Assembly: GCF_950295315.1 (NCBI RefSeq)
Contig: NC_080164.1
Coordinates: 7,882,082-7,946,081, forward strand
Origin: Erinaceus europaeus
Lineage: Eukaryota; Chordata; Mammalia; Eulipotyphla; Erinaceidae
Direction: 5' to 3'
Length of the DNA stretch: 64,000 nucleotides
The notes beneath the pieces were generated by a model that was not told the origin of the DNA, searched no databases, and saw only the letters and a list, made by a program, of their open reading frames with translations. Position numbers and translations under genes: made by a program. Positions 54,880 through 64,000 of the stretch are shown here, piece after piece. Numbering within the stretch: the first letter of the stretch is position 1; each line of letters begins with the position of its first letter.

Positions 54880-55405
54880 AGTCTCCGGGACCCTGACCAT
54901 TCTTTTTCAGTTGTCCATTTTCCCCTAGCTTTATGGAGACATAATTCTCATGGACCCTTCTGAAAGCTAATAGGTCGCTCAGGTCTATTCTCGAGACAAG
55001 ACCAGCAACTCGGAACACCGTCTGTATGTTACATCTTTACATTCCTCCTACTTACATTAAAATTATGGTATTACCAGTAATTTCTAACTGAAGAGAATGG
55101 AATTAAATGTCAGTGCCACTCAAAGTCACAAACCTTGAAAGCACAGAACTGGAACTTCCATTTATTTAAGTAAAAACATTCTGATAAGACACATTACATG
55201 ATTTAAAATAAATTACTTTATACAAAATTTCCTATAGATTATATTTAAATGAAACAAAACTTGCAGAAAACTCAAAGTTCTACTGACTTTCATTAGAACA
55301 GAATTTTGTAAATAATTTTAATTATCAAAAGCACCATCCCACATGCAACTCTATGCATCACGTCACTTTATTAATTTGAAGAATGCTGACTAATAAGACA
55401 TTTAT
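54880..55405. other. AT-rich single-copy DNA
   Basis: Nothing recognised. Confidence 0.5.
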
Positions 55406-55410
55406 AACTA

Positions 55411-55700
55411 GGGGTGGGGCTGAGCGCTGGTTCACTTGGTTTAATGCACATGTTATCATGTACAGGAATCCCAGTTCCAACTCCCTGTTCCCACTAGCAG
55501 AGAAGTAGCTTCACAAGAGGTGAAGCAGGTCTGCGGTGTCTCTGTCTCTCTCACTCACTGTCCCCTCCCTTCTTTATTCCTCTCTGCCCTATCTAGTCAA
55601 ATAGAAAGGGGAGAAAAAAATGGGGGGATAGACCTTGGGGTCAGTGACAGCACTGAGCCCCAGCAATAACCCTGGTGACAATAAAAAGATTTAATTAAAA
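55411..55700 (+). mobile_element. Extended S2 SINE
   Basis: GGGGTGGGGCTGAGCGCTGG head, TAATGCACATGTTATCATG, GGTGAAGCAGGTCTGCGG, CTATCTAGTCAAATAG, then module CACTGAGCCCCAGCAATAAC and GGTGACAATAAAAAG. Confidence 0.8.
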
Positions 55701-55810
55701 ATATATGCATGTTTGTCAATATTTTTAATTTTTTTGAATTTTTTGTTTAATATAATTTCTCATAACAATTTATGAATTTTATGGAATTAAAATAAAAAAA
55801 AAGTTCCTAG

Positions 55811-55946
55811 GGTGAGACCAGGTGGTGGTGTACCTGGTTAAGCATATACACTACAGTGTGCCAGGACCCAGGTTCAAGCCCCATACTCCCACCTGCTGGG
55901 GGAAAACTTCATGAGTGGTGAGGCAAGACTGTAGGTCTATCTATCT

Positions 55947-55977
<31 letters not shown>

Positions 55978-56069
55978 ATCTATCATCTAGCTAGCTAGCT
56001 ATGTCTCCCCCTTCCCTCTCAATTTCTCTCTGTCTCTATTCAATAATAAATAAATAAATAAATAAATAA
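55811..56069 (+). mobile_element. S2 SINE with microsatellite expansions
   Basis: GGTGAGACCAGGTGGTGGTG head, GGTTCAAGCCCCATACTCCC, CATGAGTGGTGAGGC. The pyrimidine region has expanded to (CTAT)n, (CAT)n at about 55948-55976 and (CTAG)n near 55988-56000. (AAAT)n tail; AGTTCCTAG (55802-55810) and AATTCCTAG (56070-56078) flank it. Confidence 0.88.
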
Positions 56070-56079
56070 ATTCCTAGAT

Positions 56080-56900
56080 TTCTTGCTTTTTGGAAACTTT
56101 GACAAGGGAAGAAGAGCTCAAATGTAAATTCTTGTCTCCATTCAAACTTTGAAAACTTAGGCTACATTTTTCTTGCTCATGGATTTTCTCACAGTGCATT
56201 CTAAGTTTTGTGGAAGTATGCTCCCATGATTTACGTTTTTAAAATGCATTGCACCAGTTATTAATTTATCACCTCTTTGTTTGAAATTTTCCCTGTTCTC
56301 TGCTCTCTGTGACACTGAAGCTGGGTCCTGTAGACATTCCCTTTTTCTGTATGCAAGTCAACATTCACTGATATCATATTGATATTTTTATACTGGCCAT
56401 AATGGGAGTATATACATGATGGAAGTTAGCAAAAAATTACAAATCAAGATTTTTCTCCTCAGAGAATTCGCTGGTAAATATTTACCAACACCCCAAACAA
56501 GAGATAACAAGTATTGTCACAGATGTGAAACAAAAGAGAACCCTTATGCACTATTGCTGGGAATGTACATTACTCTAACAAATAACTCTCAGACCTCAGA
56601 AGCTTAATAAAGTCAGGGTTTATTTATCACACAAATAACTTTCAAAGTGGGGACGTGGCAGGCAGCCTTTTAAGCATGAACAGAGGGTGTGGAATCGCTT
56701 TATTGGTAGGCCTGCTTCTTCCAACGTCTTCGAATTGTCTCCCTGCATCTATGAGAGAGATGAACTTCCATTCCAAAGTGTACAGGATATGTCCATAAAG
56801 CATTCATGGATGTTTTGAACATTGTATCTCTCCTTTTCCAGCCATATTAAACTGAAAGGAAGATTGGGAAAAGAAGTCTATATTTATGATCCAGAGGAGA
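56080..56900. other. Mostly unrecognised; possible old L1 and LTR traces
   Basis: GAACCCTTATGCACTATTGC at 56540-56559 resembles a conserved L1 ORF2 C-terminal stretch. GCTTAATAAAGTCAGGG at about 56602 looks like a repeat-derived poly-A site. Neither can be bounded. Confidence 0.35.
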
Positions 56901-56914
56901 AATTTTTTTTCTTT

Positions 56915-57014
56915 TTCCCCTCCCTTCCTTCCTTCCTTCCTTCCTTCCTTCCTTCCTCCCTTCCTTCCTTCCTTCCTTCCTTCCTTCCTTCCTTCCTTCC
57001 TTCCTTCCTTCCTT
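56915..57014. repeat. (CCTT)n microsatellite
   Basis: About 100 bases of CCTT with one CTCC interruption, next to the T-rich end of an S1 and probably grown from its A-rich tail. It yields a false Lys/Glu/Gly/Arg-rich frame. Confidence 0.97.
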
Positions 57015-57300
57015 TTTTGCCTCCAGGGTTATCACTGGGGCTTGGTGCCTGCACTATGAATCCACTGCTCCTGGCTGCCATTTTCCCTATTTTGTTGCCT
57101 TTGTTGTTGGTTTGTTGTTGTTGCTATTGTTATTGTGGTTAATGATGTTTCTTGTTGTAGACACCTGCTTCACCACTTGTGAAGCGACACCCCCCCCCCC
57201 CACGCAGTAGGTGGGGAGCCTGGGGCTCAAACCTGGATCCTTACTCCGGTCCTTGAAAGGCTTGCTTTGTGCTCTTAACCTGCTGAGCTGCCACCCTACC
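57015..57300 (-). mobile_element. Extended S1 SINE with 3' module
   Basis: TTTGCCTCCAGGGTTATCAC, GGGGCTTGGTGCCTGCACTA, TGAATCCACTGCTCCTGGC (module), GTTGCCTTTGTTGTTGG, GGTGGGGAGCCTGGGGC, head complement CTTAACCTGCTGAGCTGCC. The GA-rich body is deleted and a C-run is expanded at 57189-57201. Confidence 0.85.
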
Positions 57301-57349
57301 CGGAAAACAAATATTTTGTAGAACAACAAGCTGAACTCAGTCGTGAGTA

Positions 57350-57640
57350 CTGGCAGTAAGCCCGAAGCTATAGTAAGTAGACTCGCACAAGGATCTGGGT
57401 TCAAGCCCAAGGCTCCCCACTTGCAGGGGTGAAGCTTCACGAGAGGTGAAAAATGTCTGCAGGTGTCTTATCTCTCTCTCTCTCTCTCTCCCTCTCCATC
57501 TCCCCCTCCCCTCTCAATTTCCCTGTCATAGCTAATAAAATGGAAAAAAAAAAAAAAAGATGATTACCAGGAGCAGTGTATTTGTAGTGCTGGCACCAAG
57601 ACCTAATGATAACCTTGAAAGATTAAAAAATAAAAATTAC
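57350..57640 (+). mobile_element. Extended S2 SINE
   Basis: Weak head, GGGTTCAAGCCCAAGGCTCC B box, CACTTGCAGGGGTGAAGC, (CT)n, CATAGCTAATAAAATGG, A-run, then module CAGGAGCAGTGTATTTGTAG and GCACCAAGACCTAATGATAA. Confidence 0.8.
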
Positions 57641-57644
57641 AAGG

Positions 57645-58290
57645 AGAGAAAAAGAAAATGATGATAGGTTGAAAGACAAACTTTGTTGACATGACAATAT
57701 CTTAAAAATATCTATTTCTGAAAGGCTAACCCTAATTGAAATATACTAGTGTTCTCAGTAAAACTACCCACTGAGTCACTGAGTCCTTTATGTACTTAAA
57801 GCCTCTCTTAATAGGACTGAGGCTTTGAGTATTGGAACATGTGAAAACGTTAGTAGTGTTACCTGCTGAAAGGCTCTTGGACTCCAGAGCTCTATGCTCC
57901 AGGCCTGAATATCACTATCTGCTATCACCAGCTCTATAGCTACTTATATATGTTTGTTGGGTGAATATAATGTAGTCGGCATAGTAGTAAGCCTCTGGTG
58001 TACACATTATGAAGGCTGATACTTGCAGCAATTTTAGGAGGTGAATAATACTTCTTATCTACTATACTGAAGAGGAAACAAAGCTATAAAATGGTGATAT
58101 CATTCTCCTAAAGTCACACAGTTGACAAAGGTTAAATTCACACAAAAAATATTGAAACACATGCTTAATCCCAAAACACGCTTTGTCAAACTATCTCGCT
58201 TATAAAATAGTTACATATTTGAGGTTAAAGTAAAATGAGATAGGAAAAATGACTGTAACAGTACCTGACACACAAAGTGGAAACAAGACA
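57645..58290. other. Single-copy DNA
   Basis: Nothing recognised. Confidence 0.5.
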
Positions 58291-58293
58291 CAC

Positions 58294-58296
58294 GCA

Positions 58297-58350
<54 letters not shown>
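58294..58350. repeat. (AC)n microsatellite
   Basis: About 28 uninterrupted AC units. Confidence 0.98.
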
Positions 58351-58351
<1 letters not shown>

Positions 58352-58489
58352 GTCTTCTCGTCCCAGCAGAATAAATCCAAATAGAAAGGTTTTTTTTCAA
58401 GTATTAATCACTGAAAGTATTCATCAAACTCAGGGTCTTACGTACATAACTCAGACTCTGTACCATTGATCTGCCTCTCTGATAATGTT

Positions 58490-58628
58490 TTTCTTTCTTT
58501 AAGAGAGAGAGAGAGAGAGATCACAGCACCTAAAGTTTCTTCAGTGTGTGATGAGTTAAAGTCAAATCTTGGTCACACACAACACAAAGCACACACCTTT
58601 CAAGTGATCTATTTTTTTGCTGACCCCT
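58490..58628 (-). mobile_element. S5 SINE
   Basis: (GA)n tail complement, ATCACAGCACCTAAAGTTTC, CTTCAGTGTGTGATG, a decayed B-box complement and CACACACCTTTCAAGTGATC, matching the complement of the 32033 fragment. Confidence 0.6.
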
Positions 58629-58629
58629 A

Positions 58630-59450
58630 TTTCGTGCTAGTGAATTCTTTATCACTCCAATTCTCTACTGTAACTACTAAGCCTTTAAGTTTCCCTTTTC
58701 ATATTTCTGTGTGTCTCTTGTCTTGGGATCAGAGTCTGACTGTTAGAAGGAAGGTCTCACTATTCTTGAGCAGTGTCTACAAAGGGAGCCAATCCTAGTA
58801 GCAAAGGGTTTTAGATTCAAAATAAAGCCACAAGGCATGTTAATTCAAACCACCACTAGGGATTTCTGTGACTCTCTAGTCCACTGACATTCTATCATCT
58901 CAGTGAAAAGGATTCCACTGAGTTCTGTTTCCCAGGATGATTAGCTGTTCTCTGTGCATGTATTCAATATGAACTTAGTTTGAGCCTTGTTAGCAGGGAG
59001 GAAGTTTTTTTTTTTTTTTTGACAGAAACTTTCTAAACAAAAACTCAATGGCCTCAGGGTATTAAGTCATCTTCCATGGGTTCTATAATTCTAGCTGGCC
59101 ATGACTTTTGGCTATTGAGAAAATCTGGCTTTGCATTTCAGTAAAAGGTTGAAATTAAATTACTTTTAGTTAAGCTGGGAGTTGGAAAATTTTATCCTAC
59201 AGAGTGAGTAAATCACTGTAAAATGCTCTAAATACCTTCTAGTTTTCATTCCTATGGCACTGAAATAATCCATATAGATTTTCCTGGCTCCTGATGGAGG
59301 GTATATGCCAATATAGTCTGATTAAATCATTGAAAAATGTAGGGAAAAATCTCTCCTTTTGGAAAATAAATGTATTGGGTCAGTTTCTCATCATAAAAAA
59401 ATCTATATGATTTTATATATTTAGAAAAGGAAAACAAAAAAATACTTATT
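58630..59450. other. Single-copy DNA
   Basis: Nothing recognised apart from a T-run near 59007-59021. Confidence 0.5.
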
Positions 59451-59454
59451 ATTT

Positions 59455-59529
59455 GTACATTATTCCATAATGATTACGGGTACATTATTCCATAATGATT
59501 ACAGGTACATTATTCCATAATGATTACAT
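59455..59529. repeat. 25-bp tandem repeat, three copies
   Basis: Units at 59455-59479, 59480-59504 and 59505-59529 are identical except for the last two bases (GG, AG, AT). Each contains the quasi-palindrome CATTATTCCATAATG. Confidence 0.97.
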
Positions 59530-60060
59530 AAAAACACACCAAAAAAAAAAAACTTGATTGAAGGAGCTTTGTTCCGTTTTTTTGAATAAGGATATTGCTA
59601 TAAGATATTGAGCCACTATTGAAGAAATATGTATGTAACTCAATTACAACCATTAACATTTGATAGTGATCTTTTCTCTTTAAATTGCATGATTGGAGTA
59701 TAATTTAAACTTTGGAAAGTCAAATTCCAGTTCTTCTGTCACTGACTTATTTCCCTTCACAATATTTTTCATTAGGAAATTTCCAAAGATCCTCATAAAA
59801 CATCTGTTTTTAAATCTGCCCACCCCATTCTCTCAATGCAAGATTGTCTGTTTTGAAATTTAAAATGGACTCTTTCAGGTCATATTACCACTAACAAGAA
59901 CATTTTTAAACAAGATAGAGCAAACACAGCCTAAGTTTCAGTGTAAGGATTATTTAGTTCAAGAACATGTTCTTGCAAACCTCAAAATGTCTAGAAAAGA
60001 ACATGATCCAAGATTTCTACATTATTAAAAATGTTAGTTCATATCATGTATCTCCTGCTT
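59530..60060. other. AT-rich single-copy DNA
   Basis: Nothing recognised. Confidence 0.5.
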
Positions 60061-60064
60061 AAGA

Positions 60065-60165
60065 AAAGATAAATGGAGAGCTGGAAGGTGGCTTGGTGAG
60101 AGAGGGTGAGGCTTGTACTCATGGGATCATGAGTTCCAAGTAAGTCACAAACAGAAGCATATTAG

Positions 60166-60212
<47 letters not shown>

Positions 60213-60240
60213 GCAGGTATTGGTGTCTTGCTTCATGATG
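60065..60240 (+). mobile_element. tRNA-SINE-like element with (CT)n
   Basis: GAGAGCTGGAAGGTGGCTTG, GGCTTGTACTCATGGGATC and a decayed B box precede a long (CT)n at about 60170-60209. Layout like S4/S5; assignment uncertain. Confidence 0.5.
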
Positions 60241-60569
60241 ATGTGATTGATGTGATGATGACTAAGCACTTAAGCTGAAGATAAGAATATTCTGCACACA
60301 CCTATCTCGGAAAGATGAGAAATTCTACCAACATGGCAGAAACTGTTTTATAGATCAGTACCCTCTTGACTAAAAATGTTTATACAAAAATTAGAAAGAT
60401 TAAATTTTAAAATAATGAATTTTTGCATTTTCAGTGTTTATGAGAATAAACTCTATTGATTTATCTCCTAATGGACTTCTAATGCTTGAGATTTTCATAA
60501 TTCACTTAAATATACCACCCTCTCTATTTGTCAATGTTATTTTGTTAATGTCTACTGTTTTGTTTTCTA

Positions 60570-60655
60570 TCCTCTTCTCTTCTCTCCTCTCCTCTCCTCT
60601 CCTCTTTTCTCCTTTTTTCTCCTCTCTTCTCCTCTCCTTTCCCTTCCCTTTTTTC
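60570..60655. repeat. (TCTCC/TCTTC)n pyrimidine tract
   Basis: Degenerate CT-rich pentamer repeats that continue into the tail side of the next S3. Confidence 0.9.
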
Positions 60656-60768
60656 TAGATCACTGTTAAGCTGTGGTTTATGGTCGTAAAGGGGAATGAA
60701 CCTGAGATCTTGAAGACTCAGGCATGAGAGTCTGTTTGTATAACCATTATGCTGTCTCCCCTGCCCCA
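60656..60768 (-). mobile_element. S3 SINE
   Basis: GATCACTGTTAAGCTGTGG, GAATGAACCTGAGATCTTG, AGACTCAGGCATGAGAGTC and TGTATAACCATTATGCTGTC. Confidence 0.82.
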
Positions 60769-60984
60769 TTGTTGTTGTTGTTTTTTCCTTTTAATAGTGA
60801 TGGCATAATATACCCTTTGCACATTACACTGAATGTGATTTCTATTTTATTGGTTTGGACATCAAAATATGGAGAAAATAAGAAGTTCTCCCCAAAAGTT
60901 TGATCTAGTAATGATAAAATTAGACTTTGACAAAAAACAAACAAACAAACAAAAAAACAACCCTTCAAGTGTGTACTTTTCGCT

Positions 60985-61756
60985 GTGATGTTGATTCTTA
61001 CAATCCATGAACATGGAATGTCTTTCCACTTCTTTATATCTTGTTCTATTTCCTTGAATAATGCTTTAGATTTTTCATTATACACATCTTTCATTTCTCT
61101 AGTTAGGTTATTCCTGTATATTGTATTGATTATGCCACTATAGTTTATGAGACTGACTTCTGGATTTCTTCCTCTTTCAGACTTAGTGTTTGCATATAAG
61201 AATGCTGGATTCCTTAGGTTTTTTTTTTCTTTTTCCTATGTATACTATCATGCTATATGCAAATAGTGCTAGTTTAACTTCTTTTCCAATTTGTGTCCCT
61301 TTAATTTCTTACTCTTGCCTAATTGCTATGGCAAGAACTTATAACACTATGTTGAACGGTAACCGTGAGAGTGGGCAGTCCTTTCTAAAATCTAATCTGA
61401 GGGGGCAGGCTTTCCGTTTCTCATCACTGAGTACGAAGTTGGCTGTAAGTTTGCTGTTTATGGACTCCACTATCTTAAGGAAATTTCCATTTTTGTAGAA
61501 TTTTGATCATGAAGGGATGTTGGATTTTATCAAAAGCCTCCACTGCATCTACTAAGATAATCATGTGGTTTTTGGTTTTTCTTTTATGGATATGGTGGAT
61601 CACATTTACTGAGTTACATATGTTGAGCCAGACTTGAATCCCAATGATAAATCCCATTTGTCTGTGATGTAAAATCTTTTTAATCAACTGCTATATCCAG
61701 TTGGTTAGAATTTTAATATTTTAGCATCTGTGTCTATCAGAGATATGGGCCTGCAG
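60985..61756 (-). pseudogene. L1 ORF2 reverse-transcriptase fragment, dead
   Basis: Same strand and order as 22950-23812 of the main L1: TGAACATGGAATGTCTTTCC, GCTATGGCAAGAACTTATAA and CATGTGGTTTTTGG mark the homologous blocks. The catalytic FADD is replaced by FAYS (codons 61263-61252), and stops and shifts are frequent. It lacks endonuclease and 3'UTR. An older, internal piece. Confidence 0.85.
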
Positions 61757-61794
61757 TTTTTTTTTTTTGTTTGTTTGTTTGTTTTTATGGGATT

Positions 61795-62000
61795 CCGGCG
61801 GTAGCGCAGCAGGATAAGCGCATGTGACACAAAACGCAAGGACTGATTAAGATCTTAGTTAGAGTCCCTAGCTCCCCACCTGCAGGGGAGTTGCTTCACA
61901 GGCGATGAAGCAGTTCTGCAGGTGTCTCTCTTCCTCTCTATGGCCCCCTTCTCTCTCAATTTCTGTCTCTATCTAAAAATAAATAAATAAATAAATAAAA
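61795..62000 (+). mobile_element. SINE with S1 head and S2 tail
   Basis: Head GGGATTCCGGCGGTAGCGCA and AGCGCATGTGACAC are S1-like; CCCACCTGCAGGGGAGTTGC follows. The tail CTCTCAATTTCTGTCTCTAT and AAATAAATAAATAAATAAAA is S2-like, without the CAACAA section. GCCTGCA precedes a T-run at 61749-61755 and recurs at 62002-62008. Confidence 0.8.
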
Positions 62001-62034
62001 AGCCTGCAAAAAGAAAACTTTTAAAAAAAGAGTA

Positions 62035-62500
62035 GCTCTCTTATTACCAAATGAGGACATGGTTGGTTAGATTCAGTCTATCCAATTTTCCAAAGTACCT
62101 TTCTTTGCAAGTTCTTGCTTTAGTGGTGAGTGGGTGGGGCTATGAGACTGGCTTTAGGGTGTGGCTACCATATTGTTTCAGGAAGAAGATCAACACCTTG
62201 TCTGATTGCTTCTGGTTTATCTGTAGTTCAGGACCAGTCAAGAAGAGGCCATACACATTTACATTGTTTTCAGATTCTAGCAAGACTTGCCTGAAGACAG
62301 GCAATCCCTCTAGAAAATTCCTGCTCAAATTTGTAGCCTACTCCTTGCTCCTCTTTGGTTTCTGGCTGCCACCTTGGTGATATATAGCTTTTGATTCCAC
62401 AAACAATGTGGATTCCATAGGAATAAAGTGAGTTACTTGATCTATGTAAAGATTTGATTATTAAATTTTAAAACAATAGAGTACAATAGAAAGATATTTT
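62035..62500. other. Unrecognised; possible repeat-derived sequence
   Basis: A plus-strand frame of 109 codons (62051-62380) is open. On the minus strand, ATCACCAAGGTGGCAGCCAG near 62380 has the look of an L1 5'UTR, but I cannot confirm this. Confidence 0.35.
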
Positions 62501-62502
62501 TG

Positions 62503-62622
62503 AACTTTTTGAAAGAGTTATTCATTTGTTTATAGGAAAGATCCAGACAAGAGACAGCAAAACACTGACATATGTGGTGTCAGATATTCAACCTGGGGCA
62601 TCATGCAAGAATAGAAATTTTA
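62503..62622 (-). mobile_element. Degraded S3/S4-type SINE
   Basis: AGAGTTATTCATTTGTTTAT, GATCCAGACAAGAGACAGC, CATATGTGGTGTCAGATATT and CAACCTGGGGCATCATGC follow the order of a reverse S4 at low identity. Confidence 0.45.
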
Positions 62623-62624
62623 AT

Positions 62625-63760
62625 TACTCCTCATTTCTTAGATTTTTTTATTGACTTGTGCAATTTAACTTTGTCACACAAATGTTTAGTCAGTACTAGG
62701 AGAAAAATAAGCATCTTCCTCTCTCTCTCTTCCTAAATGAATAGTTCCTGCTCATCCTCTGAAATACTTGATACAAGTTTTCATTTCAAGTGAAAAATGT
62801 TTCTATTTCTAGGTTTATTGACTTCTAGAATGTATCTTTGGGCCCCTCTTGAAACTTTATTCAGTGCCTGGAAGCCTGAATAAATCTTAAATTTCCAAAT
62901 GGTTCTCACCCTACTAGGGAGTAGCTTTGGCACTGGAAGAAATTGGCTCAGTAGGTTTCAGCAGTTAGTCAGCTCAGGAAATCAATTAGCTTGGAAAGAT
63001 GGAACATCTGAAAATGTAAACTATTAGTTCAGTTGAATAGCCACATGGTCTATGTGTAGAGATGTAAAAACACACTTGTTCAAAGGATTTATCATTCACT
63101 GTCACACTGGACATACTGAAACCTTAGATATGCTTACTCAAGTACATGAGTCACCTTGTCACCTTGTCATCTTTTATACAACACAATTTTCCATGTAAGC
63201 AAGCTATTGATGAATGTGGAGTCTAAGATATTTTCTCTTTGGCTGTCCTAAAATTTTATGTGATAAGAAAGAACATCTTTAAATGTAGTAAGTTCAAGAA
63301 GACAGCTTGTCACTGAGAAGAGGGAGGCCAAGAGAACCCAACATCCCTCCCTACCATGTGATAACCTTACACACAAGCCAGAAAGCTTTCAGTGAGGTGA
63401 GTCATGGGCCTTGAAAACTGTCTCTAGCTTAAGGAAAGAGAGACCCCCACTTCCTTCTTCATTATTCTGAGGCTGGCTTTGTTTAAGTATCTTTCATCTT
63501 AGAATTTGAACTTGTTTCTTTTGCTAAATCAAAATAAATAATGAGCTACAAAGTGGTTGGTGTTTTGGGACAGTCTACTTTGTGGATATGATTCCAGGTG
63601 ACTCATGTTTCTGTCTCTTCACTGTACTAGTGGGATTTTTAAGAAAGCTGGGAAACCCTTTTATTCATTTATTTTTAAAAAACATTTCTTAATACATCCT
63701 TCAGTTTGAAACTAAGGACTGCCCAACAACTACTGCCCAAACACAGATATCAGTTTCAGC
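62625..63760. other. Single-copy DNA
   Basis: Nothing recognised. Confidence 0.5.
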
Positions 63761-63764
63761 TTTG

Positions 63765-63955
63765 AGCAGAGCTAGCACTCAGATAGTATGCGTGCACTTG
63801 GCCAGTACATGTGCTGTCATGAGCACAATCCAGGTTCCAGCCTGGCCCCTACTGCACTGAAGGATGCTTGGGTGCTATGTTGTCTTCCTCTCTGTGTTTC
63901 TATCACTGTATTTTTATCTTAAAAGTCAACACGAAATAGTGAAGTCCCAGTCACT
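63765..63955 (+). mobile_element. Degraded tRNA-SINE
   Basis: CAGATAGTATGCGTGCACTT, CATGTGCTGTCATGAGCAC, CAGGTTCCAGCCTGG B box, CCTACTGCACTGAAGGATGC and a T/A-rich tail with TGAAGTCCCAGTCACTGGC. Closest to S5/S2. Confidence 0.55.
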
Positions 63956-64000
63956 GGCAAAAACAAAATCAATTTCAATTTCATTCAAGAATACCCACTC

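Noticed and set aside
56847..57081. Lys/Glu/Gly/Arg repeat proteins on the minus strand
   Set aside because: Translations of the (CCTT)n microsatellite.
59455..59529. CRISPR-like short repeats
   Set aside because: The three units are in direct tandem without spacers, in a mammalian genome.
1444..62000. tRNA-like A and B boxes at many places
   Set aside because: Each is the head of a SINE with a SINE body and A-rich tail; none folds as a stand-alone tRNA gene.
62051..62380. Plus-strand frame of 109 codons
   Set aside because: No domain, splice or start context is recognisable, and the opposite strand hints at repeat origin.

Overview
The window looks like intergenic (or deep intronic) DNA from a placental mammal, most likely an erinaceid hedgehog. 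The main clue is a tRNA-derived SINE of the hedgehog ERI type, repeated more than a dozen times. Its head has pol III A-box and B-box motifs (GCAGCGGGTTAAGC, GGTTCGAGCCCC), its core reads CACCTGCAGGGG, and its tail reads AACAAGGGCAACAAAAGG. I found no intact host gene, no supportable exon, and no tRNA, rRNA or other functional RNA gene. There is one 200-base N gap near the left end. Nearly every long open frame is a retrotransposon, a SINE or a microsatellite.

Labels used in the feature list. S1: long ERI-type SINE with a CAACAA-rich tail; an extended version carries a 3' module reading GCCCCAGCGATAACCCTGG. S2: related tRNA SINE with a head around GAGYGCACATGTTACA and a tail TCTCTATCCAATAAATAAA. 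S3: tRNA SINE with TAGCATAATGGTTATG in the head and a CT/GA-rich tail. S4: tRNA SINE with GTGGATAAGACTTTGG. S5: tRNA SINE with CTCACCTGAATAGTGTG. RF-A: a moderately long retroposon family with no name I can give. Its 3' part is marked by AGCAATTACAGAAGCCAGAC and GGTGGTGGGAATTGTGTGG and ends in an A-rich tail. About fourteen copies are present.

Layout. 1-3.4 kb: gap, S3, S1, then the longest RF-A copy, whose left end looks like an L1 5' end. 3.4-16 kb: single-copy stretches with S1, S2, S3 and RF-A insertions in an old L1 tail. 16-21 kb: RF-A and L1 3'UTR pieces, one forming a perfect palindrome. 21.3-27.5 kb: a nearly complete L1 on the minus strand, broken by frameshifts, by an S1 insertion and by inversion of its own 5' end. 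28-34.5 kb: two solo LTRs of one retroviral family, RF-A copies and an L1 tail. 35-39 kb: mostly single-copy with one MER5-like DNA transposon. 39.4-41.1 kb: a long inverted repeat around a decayed class II endogenous-retrovirus integrase. 42-60 kb: single-copy DNA with SINEs, a third solo LTR, RF-A copies and a second inverted duplication (46.3 and 50.8 kb). 60-64 kb: a second, dead L1 reverse-transcriptase fragment and more SINEs.

The elements interact as a parasitic network rather than as a pathway. The L1 supplies endonuclease and reverse transcriptase. SINEs and RF-A carry A-rich tails and 9-19 bp target duplications typical of L1 mobilisation. Several insertions show abnormal target-primed reverse transcription: 5' inversions and two-tailed chimeras. 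I did not find an undescribed gene system. The most interesting items are the RF-A family and its apparent link to L1 ends, the chimeric insertion at 9.5 kb, and the two long inverted repeats.
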